From positions 100,985-164,984 of the forward strand of contig JAUWNJ010000003.1 of NCBI GenBank assembly GCA_030612725.1: a stretch of DNA of 64,000 nt, read 5' to 3'. A model generated the notes under the pieces. It was not told the origin of the DNA. It worked only from the letters and a program-made list of their open reading frames with translations, and did no database searches. The position numbers and the translations under genes were made by a program. This document shows, in pieces, positions 52,586 through 62,190 of the stretch (positions are counted from its first letter, which is position 1; every line of letters starts with the position of its first letter). This DNA comes from Planctomycetales bacterium (GTDB lineage Bacteria > Planctomycetota > Phycisphaerae > SM23-33).

Positions 52586-54712
52586 TCAGGCGGTTTTATC
52601 TTCCTTGTAGAGCTGCCCGTACAGTTCGCATCTCTCAAGCAGTTCGGCGTGCGTACCGGTGTCGATGATCCTACCGGCGTCCATTACCGCAATGCGGTCT
52701 GCCTCCAGAACGGTCGAGAGGCTATGGGCGATAAGCAGCGTGGTTCTACCTTTGCGGAACTCGGTTAGCGCACGGTGGATTTTCTGTTCGCTGTCGGGGT
52801 CGATCTGGCTGGTGGCTTCGTCGAAAATAAGTATGGCAGGATCGCGCAAAATGGCCCTGGCGATGGCGATTCGCTGCTTCTGCCCGCCCGAAAGCGTCGA
52901 GCCGTGCTCGCCGACCATTGTTTCGTATCCGTCGGGCATCTCGGCGACAAATTCATCGACGAAGGCCTTTTGGGCTGCGGATTCGACTTCGCCCGGTGCG
53001 GGGCGACGCTTACCGTAGGCGATGTTCTCGCCGATGGATGCGTGAAAGATGACCGAGTCCTGCGTAACAATTCCGATCTGCCGGCGGAGCGAGCGGATAG
53101 AGTATTCGCCGACGTCTGCGCCGTCAACGAGCACCTGCCCTGCGGTAGGGTCAAGCAGTCTCGGCAGGAGCGATACGAGCGTTGTTTTCCCACAGCCGTT
53201 GGGTCCGACGATTGCCAGCGTCTGACCGGCGGGGATTGTCAGGTTGATCTCCTTCAGCGCGTCGTCGGCGGCACTGGGATAACGGAAGGAGATGTTTTGG
53301 AATTCGATGCTTTGGCAATGTCGCGGCAGCGTCGGCGCGTTTCGGGCGATTTTTTCGACAGGCTGGTCCTGGAGTTCAAAGACTCTTTTGGCAGCGGCGT
53401 CTGCCCGCTGGAATCGCGTGTTGACGTGGGCGAGTTTTCTGACCGGATCGAACATCGCCGCCAGGCACGCCATAAGCGCAATGAACCGATATTGTGGCAT
53501 TACTTCCAGAACTATGACCCAGTATCCCGCCACCGCCACAGCGCCCATAGCCGCGATTATTCCAATGGCTTCGACGGCCGGCGAGGTGGCAGAGTCGATG
53601 GCCGCCATACGCCGCTGCTGCTTGAGCAGCGCGCGGTTGACGCGGAAGAATCGCCTGCGTTCCGCCCCTTCCATCGTGTAGGCCTTGACGACGCGAATAC
53701 CCGTGAGGGTTTCTTCAAGCACGCCGAGAATGTCGGCCCACGATTCCAGCGCCCGGCGGGAAGCGCGCTTCATAATCTTTCCGAACTTGCGGATAAGCAG
53801 GAACGCCGGAGGTCCGACCACCATCGTCAGCAGCGTCAGTTGCCAGGAGAAATACATCGCCATCGCGAGAGCCCCGATAAGTTTCGCCGGTTCGACCAGA
53901 GTCTTTCCGAACAGCGTAATCTGCCCACGCGCCAACTCGCCCGTATCGTTGATGAACCGGCTCATCGAGTCGGTAACGCCCTTCTCGGAGAAGAACGTCG
54001 TCGGAAGGTGCAGCACGACGTTGTAGTTGTCGCATCGCAGATCCATCAGCCCGCGATAAACCGCCGACTGAACCAGGTACTCCTGCGCGAAACGGAAAAT
54101 ATCACGCAGAATCGTAACAACGATACCGAATCCCAAAAGCATCAGCAGGAGTTTGTACCGGTCATCAGGAAGTCGCTCAGCCAGGGTGCCGAGAAGGCGG
54201 CTTGACGCCGTTGTCTTGTCCAGCGTCACGCCCCTGATAAGTCGGCTTTCGCGAGTTTGTGGGTCATAGGCCGCCAGGTCCATTTTCGCCCCGGACGAGT
54301 CATCTCCAATGACCTTTGCCAGTTCATACGCTCCGGGCAGTTGCAATTGACCTGACTCATCGATATATCCGACGAGCCATTCAGCCTCGTTCAAACCCGT
54401 TTTCTTTGCGGTGCTGTTCTTCCGCAACTTCACTACGTCCAGGACGTCGGCATTCTCGAGTTTCTGTCCGTCGAAGGAATGTTGCCCTCGCATGGTGCGG
54501 ACGACGATTTGCCCGCCGATGCGGTCTTCCGCCATCGACCGCCACGCCCAATCGTGCAGACCTTCATCCGAGGTGAGTATCTTAACGCCCGGAAGCAGCG
54601 CTCCCAGCCCGCCGGCCCAGAACAGCATGATAAAGAGCACGCACGCCATAGCCGCCGCCAGGCGGGCGCGATAAGGCCAGAGGTATTTGACTGACCGGAA
54701 AAAATGTTTCAT
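52586..54712 (-). CDS. ABC exporter, MsbA-like, with a periplasmic insertion
   Basis: 708 aa from ATG 54712 (AAGG upstream); a TTG start two codons upstream is also possible. One chain with a transmembrane domain then an ATPase domain: Walker A GPNGCGKTTLVSLLPRLL, signature LSGGQKQRIAIARA, Walker B ILIFDEATSQID and switch His in LIAHSLSTV. Between membrane helices 1 and 2 there is an extra domain of about 140 residues (ILTSDEGLHDWAWR ... ERLPDDRYKLLL). Family resemblance to lipid flippases (MsbA), making lipid A core export plausible, but drug or peptide export cannot be excluded. Confidence 0.88.
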   Translation of the reverse strand: MKHFFRSVKYLWPYRARLAAAMACVLFIMLFWAGGLGALLPGVKILTSDEGLHDWAWRSMAEDRIGGQIVVRTMRGQHSFDGQKLENADVLDVVKLRKNSTAKKTGLNEAEWLVGYIDESGQLQLPGAYELAKVIGDDSSGAKMDLAAYDPQTRESRLIRGVTLDKTTASSRLLGTLAERLPDDRYKLLLMLLGFGIVVTILRDIFRFAQEYLVQSAVYRGLMDLRCDNYNVVLHLPTTFFSEKGVTDSMSRFINDTGELARGQITLFGKTLVEPAKLIGALAMAMYFSWQLTLLTMVVGPPAFLLIRKFGKIMKRASRRALESWADILGVLEETLTGIRVVKAYTMEGAERRRFFRVNRALLKQQRRMAAIDSATSPAVEAIGIIAAMGAVAVAGYWVIVLEVMPQYRFIALMACLAAMFDPVRKLAHVNTRFQRADAAAKRVFELQDQPVEKIARNAPTLPRHCQSIEFQNISFRYPSAADDALKEINLTIPAGQTLAIVGPNGCGKTTLVSLLPRLLDPTAGQVLVDGADVGEYSIRSLRRQIGIVTQDSVIFHASIGENIAYGKRRPAPGEVESAAQKAFVDEFVAEMPDGYETMVGEHGSTLSGGQKQRIAIARAILRDPAILIFDEATSQIDPDSEQKIHRALTEFRKGRTTLLIAHSLSTVLEADRIAVMDAGRIIDTGTHAELLERCELYGQLYKEDKTA

Positions 54713-54803
54713 TAGCAAACCTTATGTCATTCGGGATAATTTTTTCGTTGCAGGATAGCGCACAGGATACTCTGCGTTCGGTCAGATTTCCAGCACCGGG
54801 TGT

Positions 54804-54862
54804 TGTAGCATGGCCGTCTCGGCCATGTTGTTTTTTTCACGGGCGAGACGCCCATATCACGA
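54804..54862. repeat. GGCGTCTCGCC-type inverted repeat at the holB 3' end
   Basis: TAGCATGGCCGTCTCGGCCATG and CACGGGCGAGACGCCC flank a T run; the unit lies 1 bp beyond the holB stop and could terminate it. Third copy of the family seen at 34198-34280 and 43015-43133. Confidence 0.8.
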
Positions 54863-54863
54863 G

Positions 54864-55997
54864 TCAGACCTCCAGCGCCGCTGCCGAGGTGCAGGTTACC
54901 GCGACGTTGTCCCAGAATAGTTTCGCGTTGACGTTCCGCCAGAGCAGTTGTTCGCATCGTGCGAGTTGTGCGAGGATTTCCGCCAATTCGGACGGGTCGA
55001 ATTTCCCGGCAATGCGGGCGATGGCGTCAGGCTGGTCGGCGTGAACGACCTGCCCACCCGAACCGGTCGCCGAAACCAGCGCATCATGGTAAATGCTGGA
55101 GATTATCTCCAGGATTGTTTGGCTGGCCTGACGATTGGCCAGCGACATGGCAATGTCTTTGTTCCGGGTGTGGAGTTTCCGGGCGAGTTTTTCCGTAACC
55201 TGGATCAGCATTTCCGCCAGGACGACGGGCGGATCGGGTTGGGCGAGTTGCTCGACGAGCGATTTCTTGAACTCGTACAATTTCTCATCAGCCCGCCGAA
55301 CCGACAAACCTATCGACCCGCCTGTCATAGCCGCCCAGAACCTCGCCTCGGATTGAGCGACGCCGTCTTTGGTCAATGTTTCCGCGACGAAATCGACCGG
55401 TAGCGGGGCGAAGCGGACCAGCTGGCATCGGCTTCGGGTCGTCGGGAGCAACTCGTCGGGGCTGGTGCAGATAAGGATTATCGTTACACCTTCGGGGGGT
55501 TCCTCCAGCGTCTTGAGCAGGGCGTTCTGGGCGGGGATGCTCATTGTTTCTGCGCCGCGAACCACGAAAACCTTCCCGTGCCCGCCGGATGATGCGCGCC
55601 ATGCCGGGTCAATCAGAAATTGGCGAATCACGTCAATGGAAAGGTTCTGCATCTTTCGCTCGCGGACCTTCGGATCATCGTGGAACTTCGCCAGTTCCTT
55701 ATAGATGAGTTTGAGTCCGGGGTTCGTCCCAGCCAGGACGGTCCGGCAGGAGCCGCATCCCCCACAGGCCTGACGGAGCGAAAAATCGCCGTCCATCGCC
55801 GCGAATCGCCCGGCATTAGGCCTGACCGACGGATTCTCGCACAGCAGCAGTTTGGTGAATTCAACGGCTGTCGTTCGCCTCCCCACACCCTCTTTTCCTG
55901 CGAAGAGATAGGCATGATGCCTGCGTCCGCCGGCAATAGCCTGCTGCAACTGAACCAGGGCTGAATTTTGTCCGACAATGTCTAATAGTTCAGGCAT
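54864..55997 (-). CDS. holB: DNA polymerase III delta' subunit
   Basis: 377 aa from ATG 55997 (MPELLDIVGQ). AAA+ clamp-loader: degenerate Walker A AGKEGVGRRTTA (Lys replaced by Arg, as in delta' that does not hydrolyse ATP), the zinc Cys set CGGCGSC upstream of the delta' helical region, and SIPAQNALLKTLEEPPEGVTIILICTS. Helps load the beta clamp. The start overlaps tmk by 8 bp, so tmk-holB are coupled, a common bacterial pairing. Confidence 0.93.
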   Translation of the reverse strand: MPELLDIVGQNSALVQLQQAIAGGRRHHAYLFAGKEGVGRRTTAVEFTKLLLCENPSVRPNAGRFAAMDGDFSLRQACGGCGSCRTVLAGTNPGLKLIYKELAKFHDDPKVRERKMQNLSIDVIRQFLIDPAWRASSGGHGKVFVVRGAETMSIPAQNALLKTLEEPPEGVTIILICTSPDELLPTTRSRCQLVRFAPLPVDFVAETLTKDGVAQSEARFWAAMTGGSIGLSVRRADEKLYEFKKSLVEQLAQPDPPVVLAEMLIQVTEKLARKLHTRNKDIAMSLANRQASQTILEIISSIYHDALVSATGSGGQVVHADQPDAIARIAGKFDPSELAEILAQLARCEQLLWRNVNAKLFWDNVAVTCTSAAALEV

Positions 55998-56646
55998 CCT
56001 TAACGAGAAAATTCCTTTCCAGAACGGACAGCGTTTCGGCGAATACCTCGTCGGCGTCCTTCTCGGCGTTGACGTATTCGACGGGTCGCCGATAGTATTC
56101 GCCCAGTTCACCGAAGATGCGTCTGACCGATTTGTGGAAGGCTGAACCCTTTGTTTCCATTCTGTCGCCGGGGCGGGATCGCCCGGTGCTTATTCTTTCG
56201 AACCCTGTCTCAACGGGCACATCCAGGATTATCGTCAGGTCGGGCCAGAGGTCGCCGGTGGCGATTTCGCCCAGTTCGATGATGGTTTCGTGGTCTATCC
56301 CGACTGCTCCCTGATAGGCTATCGTCGCCGAGATGAACCTGTCGCACAGGACGACTTTTCCTGCCTCCAGTGCCGGTCTGATCCGCTCGGCGATGAGTTG
56401 CGCCCGGCTGGCCATGAACAGCAGCACCTCGCACATCGGGCTTACCGAACCGGTTTCCCTGTCGAGCAGGATGGACCTTATCTTCTCGCCCACCTCCGTC
56501 CCGCCGGGGTCGCAGACCTTTGTCACTTTTGCGCCCTGCTGAACCAGCCAGTCCGCAAGCATCGCAATCTGCGTGCTCTTTCCGGACCCGTCCGGGCCGT
56601 CGAGTACGATGAATTTACCCGCCAGTTTTTTCGCTACCTCGCCCAT
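55990..56646 (-). CDS. tmk: Thymidylate kinase
   Basis: 218 aa from ATG 56646; an in-frame extension to 56868 runs through a repeat and is rejected. P-loop LDGPDGSGKSTQ at residues 14-25, DR(F) in VLCDRFISATIAYQG, and lid ISTGRSRPGDRMETKG. Phosphorylates dTMP to dTDP. Divergent from dnaN (204 bp) and overlaps holB. Confidence 0.95.
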   Translation of the reverse strand: MGEVAKKLAGKFIVLDGPDGSGKSTQIAMLADWLVQQGAKVTKVCDPGGTEVGEKIRSILLDRETGSVSPMCEVLLFMASRAQLIAERIRPALEAGKVVLCDRFISATIAYQGAVGIDHETIIELGEIATGDLWPDLTIILDVPVETGFERISTGRSRPGDRMETKGSAFHKSVRRIFGELGEYYRRPVEYVNAEKDADEVFAETLSVLERNFLVKDA

Positions 56647-56794
56647 AATAGTTCCGTTAGTATGTCCTCGCCGGAAGTGTTTGACAAGCAACATCCGTTT
56701 GCGGCAGCCATTTATCTTGCTGGAGTCTTGAAAGCCGCTCTCCGGGGGTGTATAAGTTGAAATCTGGAATCCGTGGATGTCGGCCTGGATACGG

Positions 56795-56832
56795 TATCTG
56801 AAATCCGCAATCCGCAATCCGCAATCCACAAT
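56795..56832. repeat. Tandem AATCCGC repeat
   Basis: GAAATCCGCAATCCGCAATCCGCAATCCACAA, a 7-bp unit repeated about four times, lies in the tmk-dnaN divergent region 20 bp before the dnaN ATG. Related GGAATCCGCAATCCACGA at 46978-46998. Confidence 0.7.
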
Positions 56833-56850
56833 TGATAAGAGGAATATCCC

Positions 56851-57963
56851 ATGAAGATTATCGTTCAAACAGCAGCATTACAGGAAGCATTGAATCTGGC
56901 GTCGGGTATCGTCGCGGTCCGCACGCCCAAGCCTGTTCTCCAGTGTGTAAAACTCATCGCCGCGAATAACACGTTGACTCTTCTGGCGACGGACCTTGAG
57001 GCTGGCTGTCGATACACGATTCCACAGGTAGAGGTCAAGACTGAAGGCGAAGCGTTGATTCCAGTCCAGAAGTTTGCCGACATTGTCCGCGAAAGTTCCG
57101 GCGAAGAGGCGTTGACGATTTCCGTCGAGGGTCAGACCTGTAACATTACCGGCGCAGGGTCGAGGTTTAAACTTCTCAGCATGGACCCGGGCGAGTTCCC
57201 CGTCGTCGCGGAATTCGATGGAGAGGGCGATTTCCAGGTCGCTGCCGGGATACTTTCGGGCCTGATAGACAAAACCATCTTCGCCGTCGCGCGGGCACAT
57301 AGCCACTACGCTATCAGCGGCGTACTGTGGGAAACGTCCGGAAAAAAACTGCAACTTGTCGCCACCGACGGTCATCGCCTCGCATTGGCCAAAGCGGCGC
57401 TGGCAAAGGCAGCCAAAGCAGACGTCAGCGCCATCGTACCGGGAAAATTCATGAACCTGCTCCAGCGTGCAACCGGCGCAGGCGACGAAACGCTTGCCGT
57501 GAAAGTTACCGAAAACCAGATACTCGTCCAGGCCGCCCGCGTCGTGCTGATATGCTCGCTCGTTCAGGGAAACTTCCCGAAATACAACGACGTGATACCC
57601 AAAGAAGCATCACGAAAGGCCACCGTCAACACAGAAGCCTTCCTGCACCGCATACGCCAGGCCGCTCTGTTGACCAGCGAAGAGTCCAAGGGCGTCCGCC
57701 TGGCATTCGGAGCCGAGGATTTGACCCTCACCGGTCGAAGCCCCGAATCCGGAGAAGCCGAAGTTACCATGCCGGTCAAACTCACCGGCGAAGCGATGGA
57801 AATCGCCTTCAACCCAGCCTTTCTCGCCGACGCCCTGAAAGTCGTCGGGACGGACGAAGTTGTCATGGAACTCGATGCCGGAAATAAACCCGCCCTGATG
57901 AAAGCCGGAGACGGAACCGGCGGCGACTTCCTCTACGTCGTCATGCCGGTAGACCTGGGATAA
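56851..57963 (+). CDS. dnaN: DNA polymerase III beta clamp
   Basis: 370 aa. Ring-forming sliding clamp; three structural repeats visible. LVATDGHRLALAKA (residues about 170-183) and the C-terminal LYVVMPVDL motif are typical. The ATG follows AGAGGAATATCCC. Followed by dciA, so a dnaN-dciA unit; dnaA is elsewhere. Confidence 0.95.
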   Translation: MKIIVQTAALQEALNLASGIVAVRTPKPVLQCVKLIAANNTLTLLATDLEAGCRYTIPQVEVKTEGEALIPVQKFADIVRESSGEEALTISVEGQTCNITGAGSRFKLLSMDPGEFPVVAEFDGEGDFQVAAGILSGLIDKTIFAVARAHSHYAISGVLWETSGKKLQLVATDGHRLALAKAALAKAAKADVSAIVPGKFMNLLQRATGAGDETLAVKVTENQILVQAARVVLICSLVQGNFPKYNDVIPKEASRKATVNTEAFLHRIRQAALLTSEESKGVRLAFGAEDLTLTGRSPESGEAEVTMPVKLTGEAMEIAFNPAFLADALKVVGTDEVVMELDAGNKPALMKAGDGTGGDFLYVVMPVDLG

Positions 57964-58047
57964 TTTTCCTGAAGTTTTTTCCTTGCACCGGGCGATGATG
58001 AGGATAGGTTGATGCGCCTGTAGGCCTTCAAACGAGACGCAGCGAAC

Positions 58048-58428
58048 ATGCAAGAGTGGCAACTCAGAAACGTCTGGCAGAACCGGCAACCGAAAAACCG
58101 TATCTCCGCGCTGGCAGAACCGCTCACCACGCTGATGAAACGCCATCTGGCCAAGCGGGTCCGACAGATCGGGCAACTTTCCATCGCGTGGGACGAATGC
58201 GTCCCGGATTTCATCCGCGAGCATGCCGCCCTGGTCTCGCTCAAAGGCGGAAACCTGACCGTAGCCGTTGATTCAGCCTCCCACCGCTACCGCCTCGAAA
58301 TGCTCCTTCGCGCAGGCTTACTCGACGCCATCCGCGAACGCTTCAGCGGCGCCCTCAACCGCGTCCGCCTCATCCCCGGCGAATTCGACGCCCTCGAAAT
58401 GCCCGACCGCCACCCATCCCAAGCCTGA
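58048..58428 (+). CDS. dciA: DciA-like protein (DUF721)
   Basis: 126 aa. N-terminal KH-like domain of DUF721 family (SALAEPLTTLMKRHLAKRVRQIGQLSIAWDECVPDFIREHAALVSLKGGNLTVAVDSASHRYRLEML). DciA loads the replicative helicase in bacteria that lack DnaC/DnaI; position after dnaN fits. Short, with no long C-terminal extension. Confidence 0.85.
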   Translation: MQEWQLRNVWQNRQPKNRISALAEPLTTLMKRHLAKRVRQIGQLSIAWDECVPDFIREHAALVSLKGGNLTVAVDSASHRYRLEMLLRAGLLDAIRERFSGALNRVRLIPGEFDALEMPDRHPSQA

Positions 58429-58578
58429 CGCCGCTACTCCACCATCGGCCTCGTATCTTGAGATGCACTGTTGATAAAACCCCATTATACTGTGGAATAA
58501 CGGGGTAAAACTGAAGTAGTGGCCAAATACTAATTATCTACTAATTTGTCCTAAATTAGTATTTACAGGGAACGATTA

Positions 58579-58740
58579 ATACCCAACGCACAAAGTAAAT
58601 GCGCTGGCGGGCGATAAACGAGCCGCGACTGTAAAGGAGCGGTCGGACCAGTGCGAAAGTCTGAATGACCGCTCCTTTGCAGTCGCGGCTCGTAAGGTGC
58701 TCCACTATATCGAGCGCGTTAACCTTGTGCGCTGGGTATA
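58579..58740. repeat. Long nested inverted repeat, about 160 bp
   Basis: Outer arms ATACCCAACGCACAAAG ... ATGCGCT and AGCGCGTTAACCTTGTGC ... GGGTAT; inner arms CGAGCCGCGACTG ... AAAGGAGCGGTC and GACCGCTCCTTT ... CAGTCGCGGCTCG. A shorter relative is at 46623-46722. Another inverted pair (AAATACTAAT ... ATTAGTATTT) is at about 58524-58562. The gap 58429-58855 has no gene. Confidence 0.85.
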
Positions 58741-58855
58741 AGTAGTTTCAATATCCCGTGCTCGCGTAATAAGTACTGTCGTTGCATGACGTACCGGCAT
58801 TAAAATAAACGCGAAATTGTCGCTGTAACATGTAGAATGTTTTAACCTGGTCGGA

Positions 58856-60919
58856 ATGAACGGAATCATGATGTCCCCAAATAAGGTCAACCAAATCGAC
58901 AAACTTGCCCCCATAATCGTTGACTGTCGCGACGGCGGGGATGAATTGCTTTCGCGCGAGTGGCTTATCACAAATAAACTCGGCGCGTATTGCTCTTCGA
59001 CGATTTCAGGCTGCAATACCCGGAGGTATCACGGGTTGCTTGTGGCTGCGACGGTCCCGCCGCTCGGAAAGGTCGTCGCGCTGAACTACCTGATGGACGA
59101 GTTGGTCCTTTCGGACGATTCCGGCGGCGAGAAGGTTTTCGACCTGGCGGCGTTCGAGTTCGACGCGAAGTTTTCTCCGGACGGGCGGGCGAACCTTCTC
59201 GAATTCCGCGACGATCTTGCCGCGACGTTCCTTTACCGCTGCGGGAAGACCGAGATACTCAAGGAAATCATCCTCGCCGAATCCGTCAACGCAGTGGCTG
59301 TTCGCTATACGCTTATCGCAGGCGCCGGCGGGATGCTGCGGCTCAGGCCGTTCGTTTCGCTACGGGATTTTCACGCTCTTCGCCGTGCCGAGGAGCCGTC
59401 GCATCTGACTTACCTTCACTATCACGACGGTATCGGTATCGAAGACTGCCGGAGCAATATCGGTACGTTGCATGTCGCCGTCAGCAGTTTTGCCGGTCCG
59501 GTCGGGGCGATACCCGGACAATTTCATCCCGATCCGCAGTGGTGGTATCGTTTTTGTTACCGTCGGGAGATTACCCGCAGGCAGGAAGGATACGAAGACC
59601 TCTACACGCCCGGATGTTTCCAGGCCGGCTTGGCCGAAGGCGGCGCGGTGCAGTTCACAGCCTCATTTCCCGAATCGGTGAAAGTTGATTTTGACGCCAC
59701 CGTTGAGCGGAAACGCCAAAGGATTGAGCGGCTTGTCGAGTCCGTTGGAGATAATGCCGACGAGTCCATGCGTCGTCTCGCTGCTGCCGGTGATGTCTTT
59801 ATAGTTTCGCGGTCGCACGGCCTGCCCGCCCGAACCGACAGCACCATTATCGCCGGATATCCCTGGTTCGCCGATTGGGGAAGAGACGCCATGATCTCCA
59901 TGCCGGGCCTGATGCTGGAGACAAGACAATACGAATCCGCTCTCGGCGTGCTGCGGACCTTCGCCGAGGCCGTGAACGAAGGGATGGTCCCCAACTGCTT
60001 CGATGATTACGGCGGCGGATCCCACTACAACAGCATCGACGCGTCGTTGTGGTTTATCATTGCCGCCGACCGATACGTCCGCGCCACCGCCGACGAGGCC
60101 TCATGGCGAAATATACTCGCCGAACCGGTCGAAGAAATTCTACAGTCCTATCGGGACGGAACCCGCTTCGGTATCCACGCTGAAACCGACGGCCTGCTGG
60201 CCGGCGGGGACGCCCAGACGCAACTTACCTGGATGGACGCGAAGGTCGGCGACCGCGCCGTTACGCCGCGATGGGGAAAGTGTGTCGAGATTAACGCCCT
60301 CTGGCACGAAGCATTGCGAATAGCGTCGGAGCGGTCCGAGCACCACGACCGCGTGCTGCTCTTCTCGGCGCTTGCAGACCGCGTAGCCAAAGCCTTCGAG
60401 CAGACATTCTGGAACGAACAGTCCGGCTGCCTCTACGATTGCGTCAATAACGAAGGGAAAGACGCTTCGATCCGTCCGAACCAGATATTCGCCGTCTCCA
60501 GTCGCTACTGTCTTCTTCCGCCCGAAAAACAACGCTCGATTGTCAAGGTCGTCCAGACTGAATTGCTGACGCCTTTCGGCCTGCGAACACTTTCACCGAA
60601 CGACCCGGACTATCGAAGACGATATGACGCCGATGCCGCCGCCTACCATCAGGGAACGGTCTGGCCGTGGCTGATGGGGCCTTTCATCGAGGCGTACCTT
60701 AAGGTTAATAATTTCTTGCCTGACTCGCTGGACCAGGCCCGGAACTGGATGGCGGCGTTCGACGGACATTTTTCCCAAGCCGGTATCGGATTCGTCTCCG
60801 AAGTCTTCGACGGCGACCCGCCTTACGAACCGGGCGGATGCATCGCGCAGGCGTGGTCGATAGCCGAACTCCTGCGAGTGAAACGACTGATCGCCCGTTG
60901 CCGCGTCGACAACCGATAA
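58856..60919 (+). CDS. Glycogen debranching enzyme (amylo-alpha-1,6-glucosidase type)
   Basis: 687 aa. N-terminal domain (GDE_N_bis type, TNKLGAYCSSTISGCNTRRYHGLLVA) and C-terminal GH133/(alpha/alpha)6-type barrel with PWFADWGRDAMISMPGL and YHQGTVWPWLMGPF. Removes alpha-1,6 branch stubs from glycogen after phosphorylase. Cytosolic. ATG 58856, with later in-frame ATGs possible. Single gene here. Confidence 0.93.
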   Translation: MNGIMMSPNKVNQIDKLAPIIVDCRDGGDELLSREWLITNKLGAYCSSTISGCNTRRYHGLLVAATVPPLGKVVALNYLMDELVLSDDSGGEKVFDLAAFEFDAKFSPDGRANLLEFRDDLAATFLYRCGKTEILKEIILAESVNAVAVRYTLIAGAGGMLRLRPFVSLRDFHALRRAEEPSHLTYLHYHDGIGIEDCRSNIGTLHVAVSSFAGPVGAIPGQFHPDPQWWYRFCYRREITRRQEGYEDLYTPGCFQAGLAEGGAVQFTASFPESVKVDFDATVERKRQRIERLVESVGDNADESMRRLAAAGDVFIVSRSHGLPARTDSTIIAGYPWFADWGRDAMISMPGLMLETRQYESALGVLRTFAEAVNEGMVPNCFDDYGGGSHYNSIDASLWFIIAADRYVRATADEASWRNILAEPVEEILQSYRDGTRFGIHAETDGLLAGGDAQTQLTWMDAKVGDRAVTPRWGKCVEINALWHEALRIASERSEHHDRVLLFSALADRVAKAFEQTFWNEQSGCLYDCVNNEGKDASIRPNQIFAVSSRYCLLPPEKQRSIVKVVQTELLTPFGLRTLSPNDPDYRRRYDADAAAYHQGTVWPWLMGPFIEAYLKVNNFLPDSLDQARNWMAAFDGHFSQAGIGFVSEVFDGDPPYEPGGCIAQAWSIAELLRVKRLIARCRVDNR

Positions 60920-60975
60920 AATTCTCTTCTACCGCGACTTGAAAGTTTAGCGACGTTTCTTCCATAATGTAAACC

Positions 60976-62190
60976 GTGAAACGATTCCGGGTCATCCTGA
61001 CGTTGATTCTTTTCGCCACCGGCGGCGCTTCTGCCGAGATAAACGCTTCGCTGGAGGTCTCAACCCAACAGGACGCCTCCGATAAAGCCTATCGCCGAGC
61101 GGAACTGACGATTACAAACTCGGCTGACGCTGCCGTTGAATCCGTCCTGCTCAAACCGACCGGCGCAGGCCTGACGGTTCGCTACAACTTGACCGTCCCG
61201 CCAGGCTCGACCGGAAAGCAGACCGTCGCGCTCCCGGCGGTCTCGCCCGTACAGGAATACACACTGACCGCGCTGGACGCATCCGGCGAGACCATCGAGA
61301 AAATTTCGATTCCGATAACCTGGCCTGCGGAACTGGTTTCGACCGACGCTTTCATTGATGATGCGTTCGGAGCGTGGACCGACGAAGCCGCCCGCCTGCC
61401 CACGAAAACACGCCGAAATTACCTGCTTGTCCTGGCGATGTTCGTAACGGCGGCGGCGGCGACGCTGTTTATCCGCAGGCCGCTGCTTCGGGTCGCTGCC
61501 GTGGTGGTCATTGCCGGCGGGGCTGCGGCATTGTTGATGTTCGCCTATTTACCCCGCAGTTCACCTTACAACCAGGAGGATGTACGGGTCTGTCGTTACG
61601 AGTTATTCATGTACGACATATACGGCGACGCCTGTGTGATTGAACATGACTCGTTTGCGGTACTCTCGGCTTTGCGGACGACGCAGTGGTCTGGCAGGAC
61701 TTCGCCCCTGCCTTATCCGGTCTGGTTTGACCGCGCCGACGCTGCGAACGACGAAGCCATGATAGACCCGGTTGCCGGTACGATTTCTCTGACGCTCCGG
61801 CCGGATCGGGTGCGTATCATCCGCCCTTCCCGGCGGGTCGGCCCGGAGGCGCAATCGCTCTGGCGGCGAGGAAACATCCGGCGAACCGACGACGGCTTCA
61901 TAATCGAAGCCGATTTTATCCGCCCGGATTCATTGCTGATTCGCGGCAGTTCAATTTGGGTTATCGACTCGGTTTCCGAGGGGGCGAAAGTTTCGGTTCG
62001 CAGCGACCAGGCGCAATCATACGGGGCGTTTATGAGCAGTGAAGGCGGGGAAAAACTTGACCATAACACCCGCCGATTACTGGATTACTGGCGAAAGAAG
62101 CACCGGCAGGCGGAAGCATTTTATCTAATCGAATCGCACAGCAACGACGACCGCGTTCGCATGGAGGTTCTGCTGCTACCTTTGCGATAA
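60976..62190 (+). CDS. Membrane protein, N-terminal beta domain and two helices
   Basis: 404 aa, GTG start. Signal peptide (LTLILFATGGASA), periplasmic beta-rich domain to about 145 (LTITNSADAAVESVLLKP), two helices (LLVLAMFVTAAAATLFI and AAVVVIAGGAAALLMFAY), then a 190-residue domain (RIIRPSRRVGPEAQ ... FYLIESHSNDDRVRMEVLLLPLR). No family recognised. Converges with the 62176 gene, overlapping 15 bp. Confidence 0.6.
   Translation: MKRFRVILTLILFATGGASAEINASLEVSTQQDASDKAYRRAELTITNSADAAVESVLLKPTGAGLTVRYNLTVPPGSTGKQTVALPAVSPVQEYTLTALDASGETIEKISIPITWPAELVSTDAFIDDAFGAWTDEAARLPTKTRRNYLLVLAMFVTAAAATLFIRRPLLRVAAVVVIAGGAAALLMFAYLPRSSPYNQEDVRVCRYELFMYDIYGDACVIEHDSFAVLSALRTTQWSGRTSPLPYPVWFDRADAANDEAMIDPVAGTISLTLRPDRVRIIRPSRRVGPEAQSLWRRGNIRRTDDGFIIEADFIRPDSLLIRGSSIWVIDSVSEGAKVSVRSDQAQSYGAFMSSEGGEKLDHNTRRLLDYWRKKHRQAEAFYLIESHSNDDRVRMEVLLLPLR

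Noticed and set aside
52775..54205. Plus-strand frame antisense to the ABC exporter
   Set aside because: Opposite to intact Walker A, signature and Walker B motifs; a shadow frame.
56647..56868. 74-residue N-terminal extension of thymidylate kinase
   Set aside because: It is encoded by a tandem AATCCGC repeat; the P-loop sits at the normal distance from ATG 56646.
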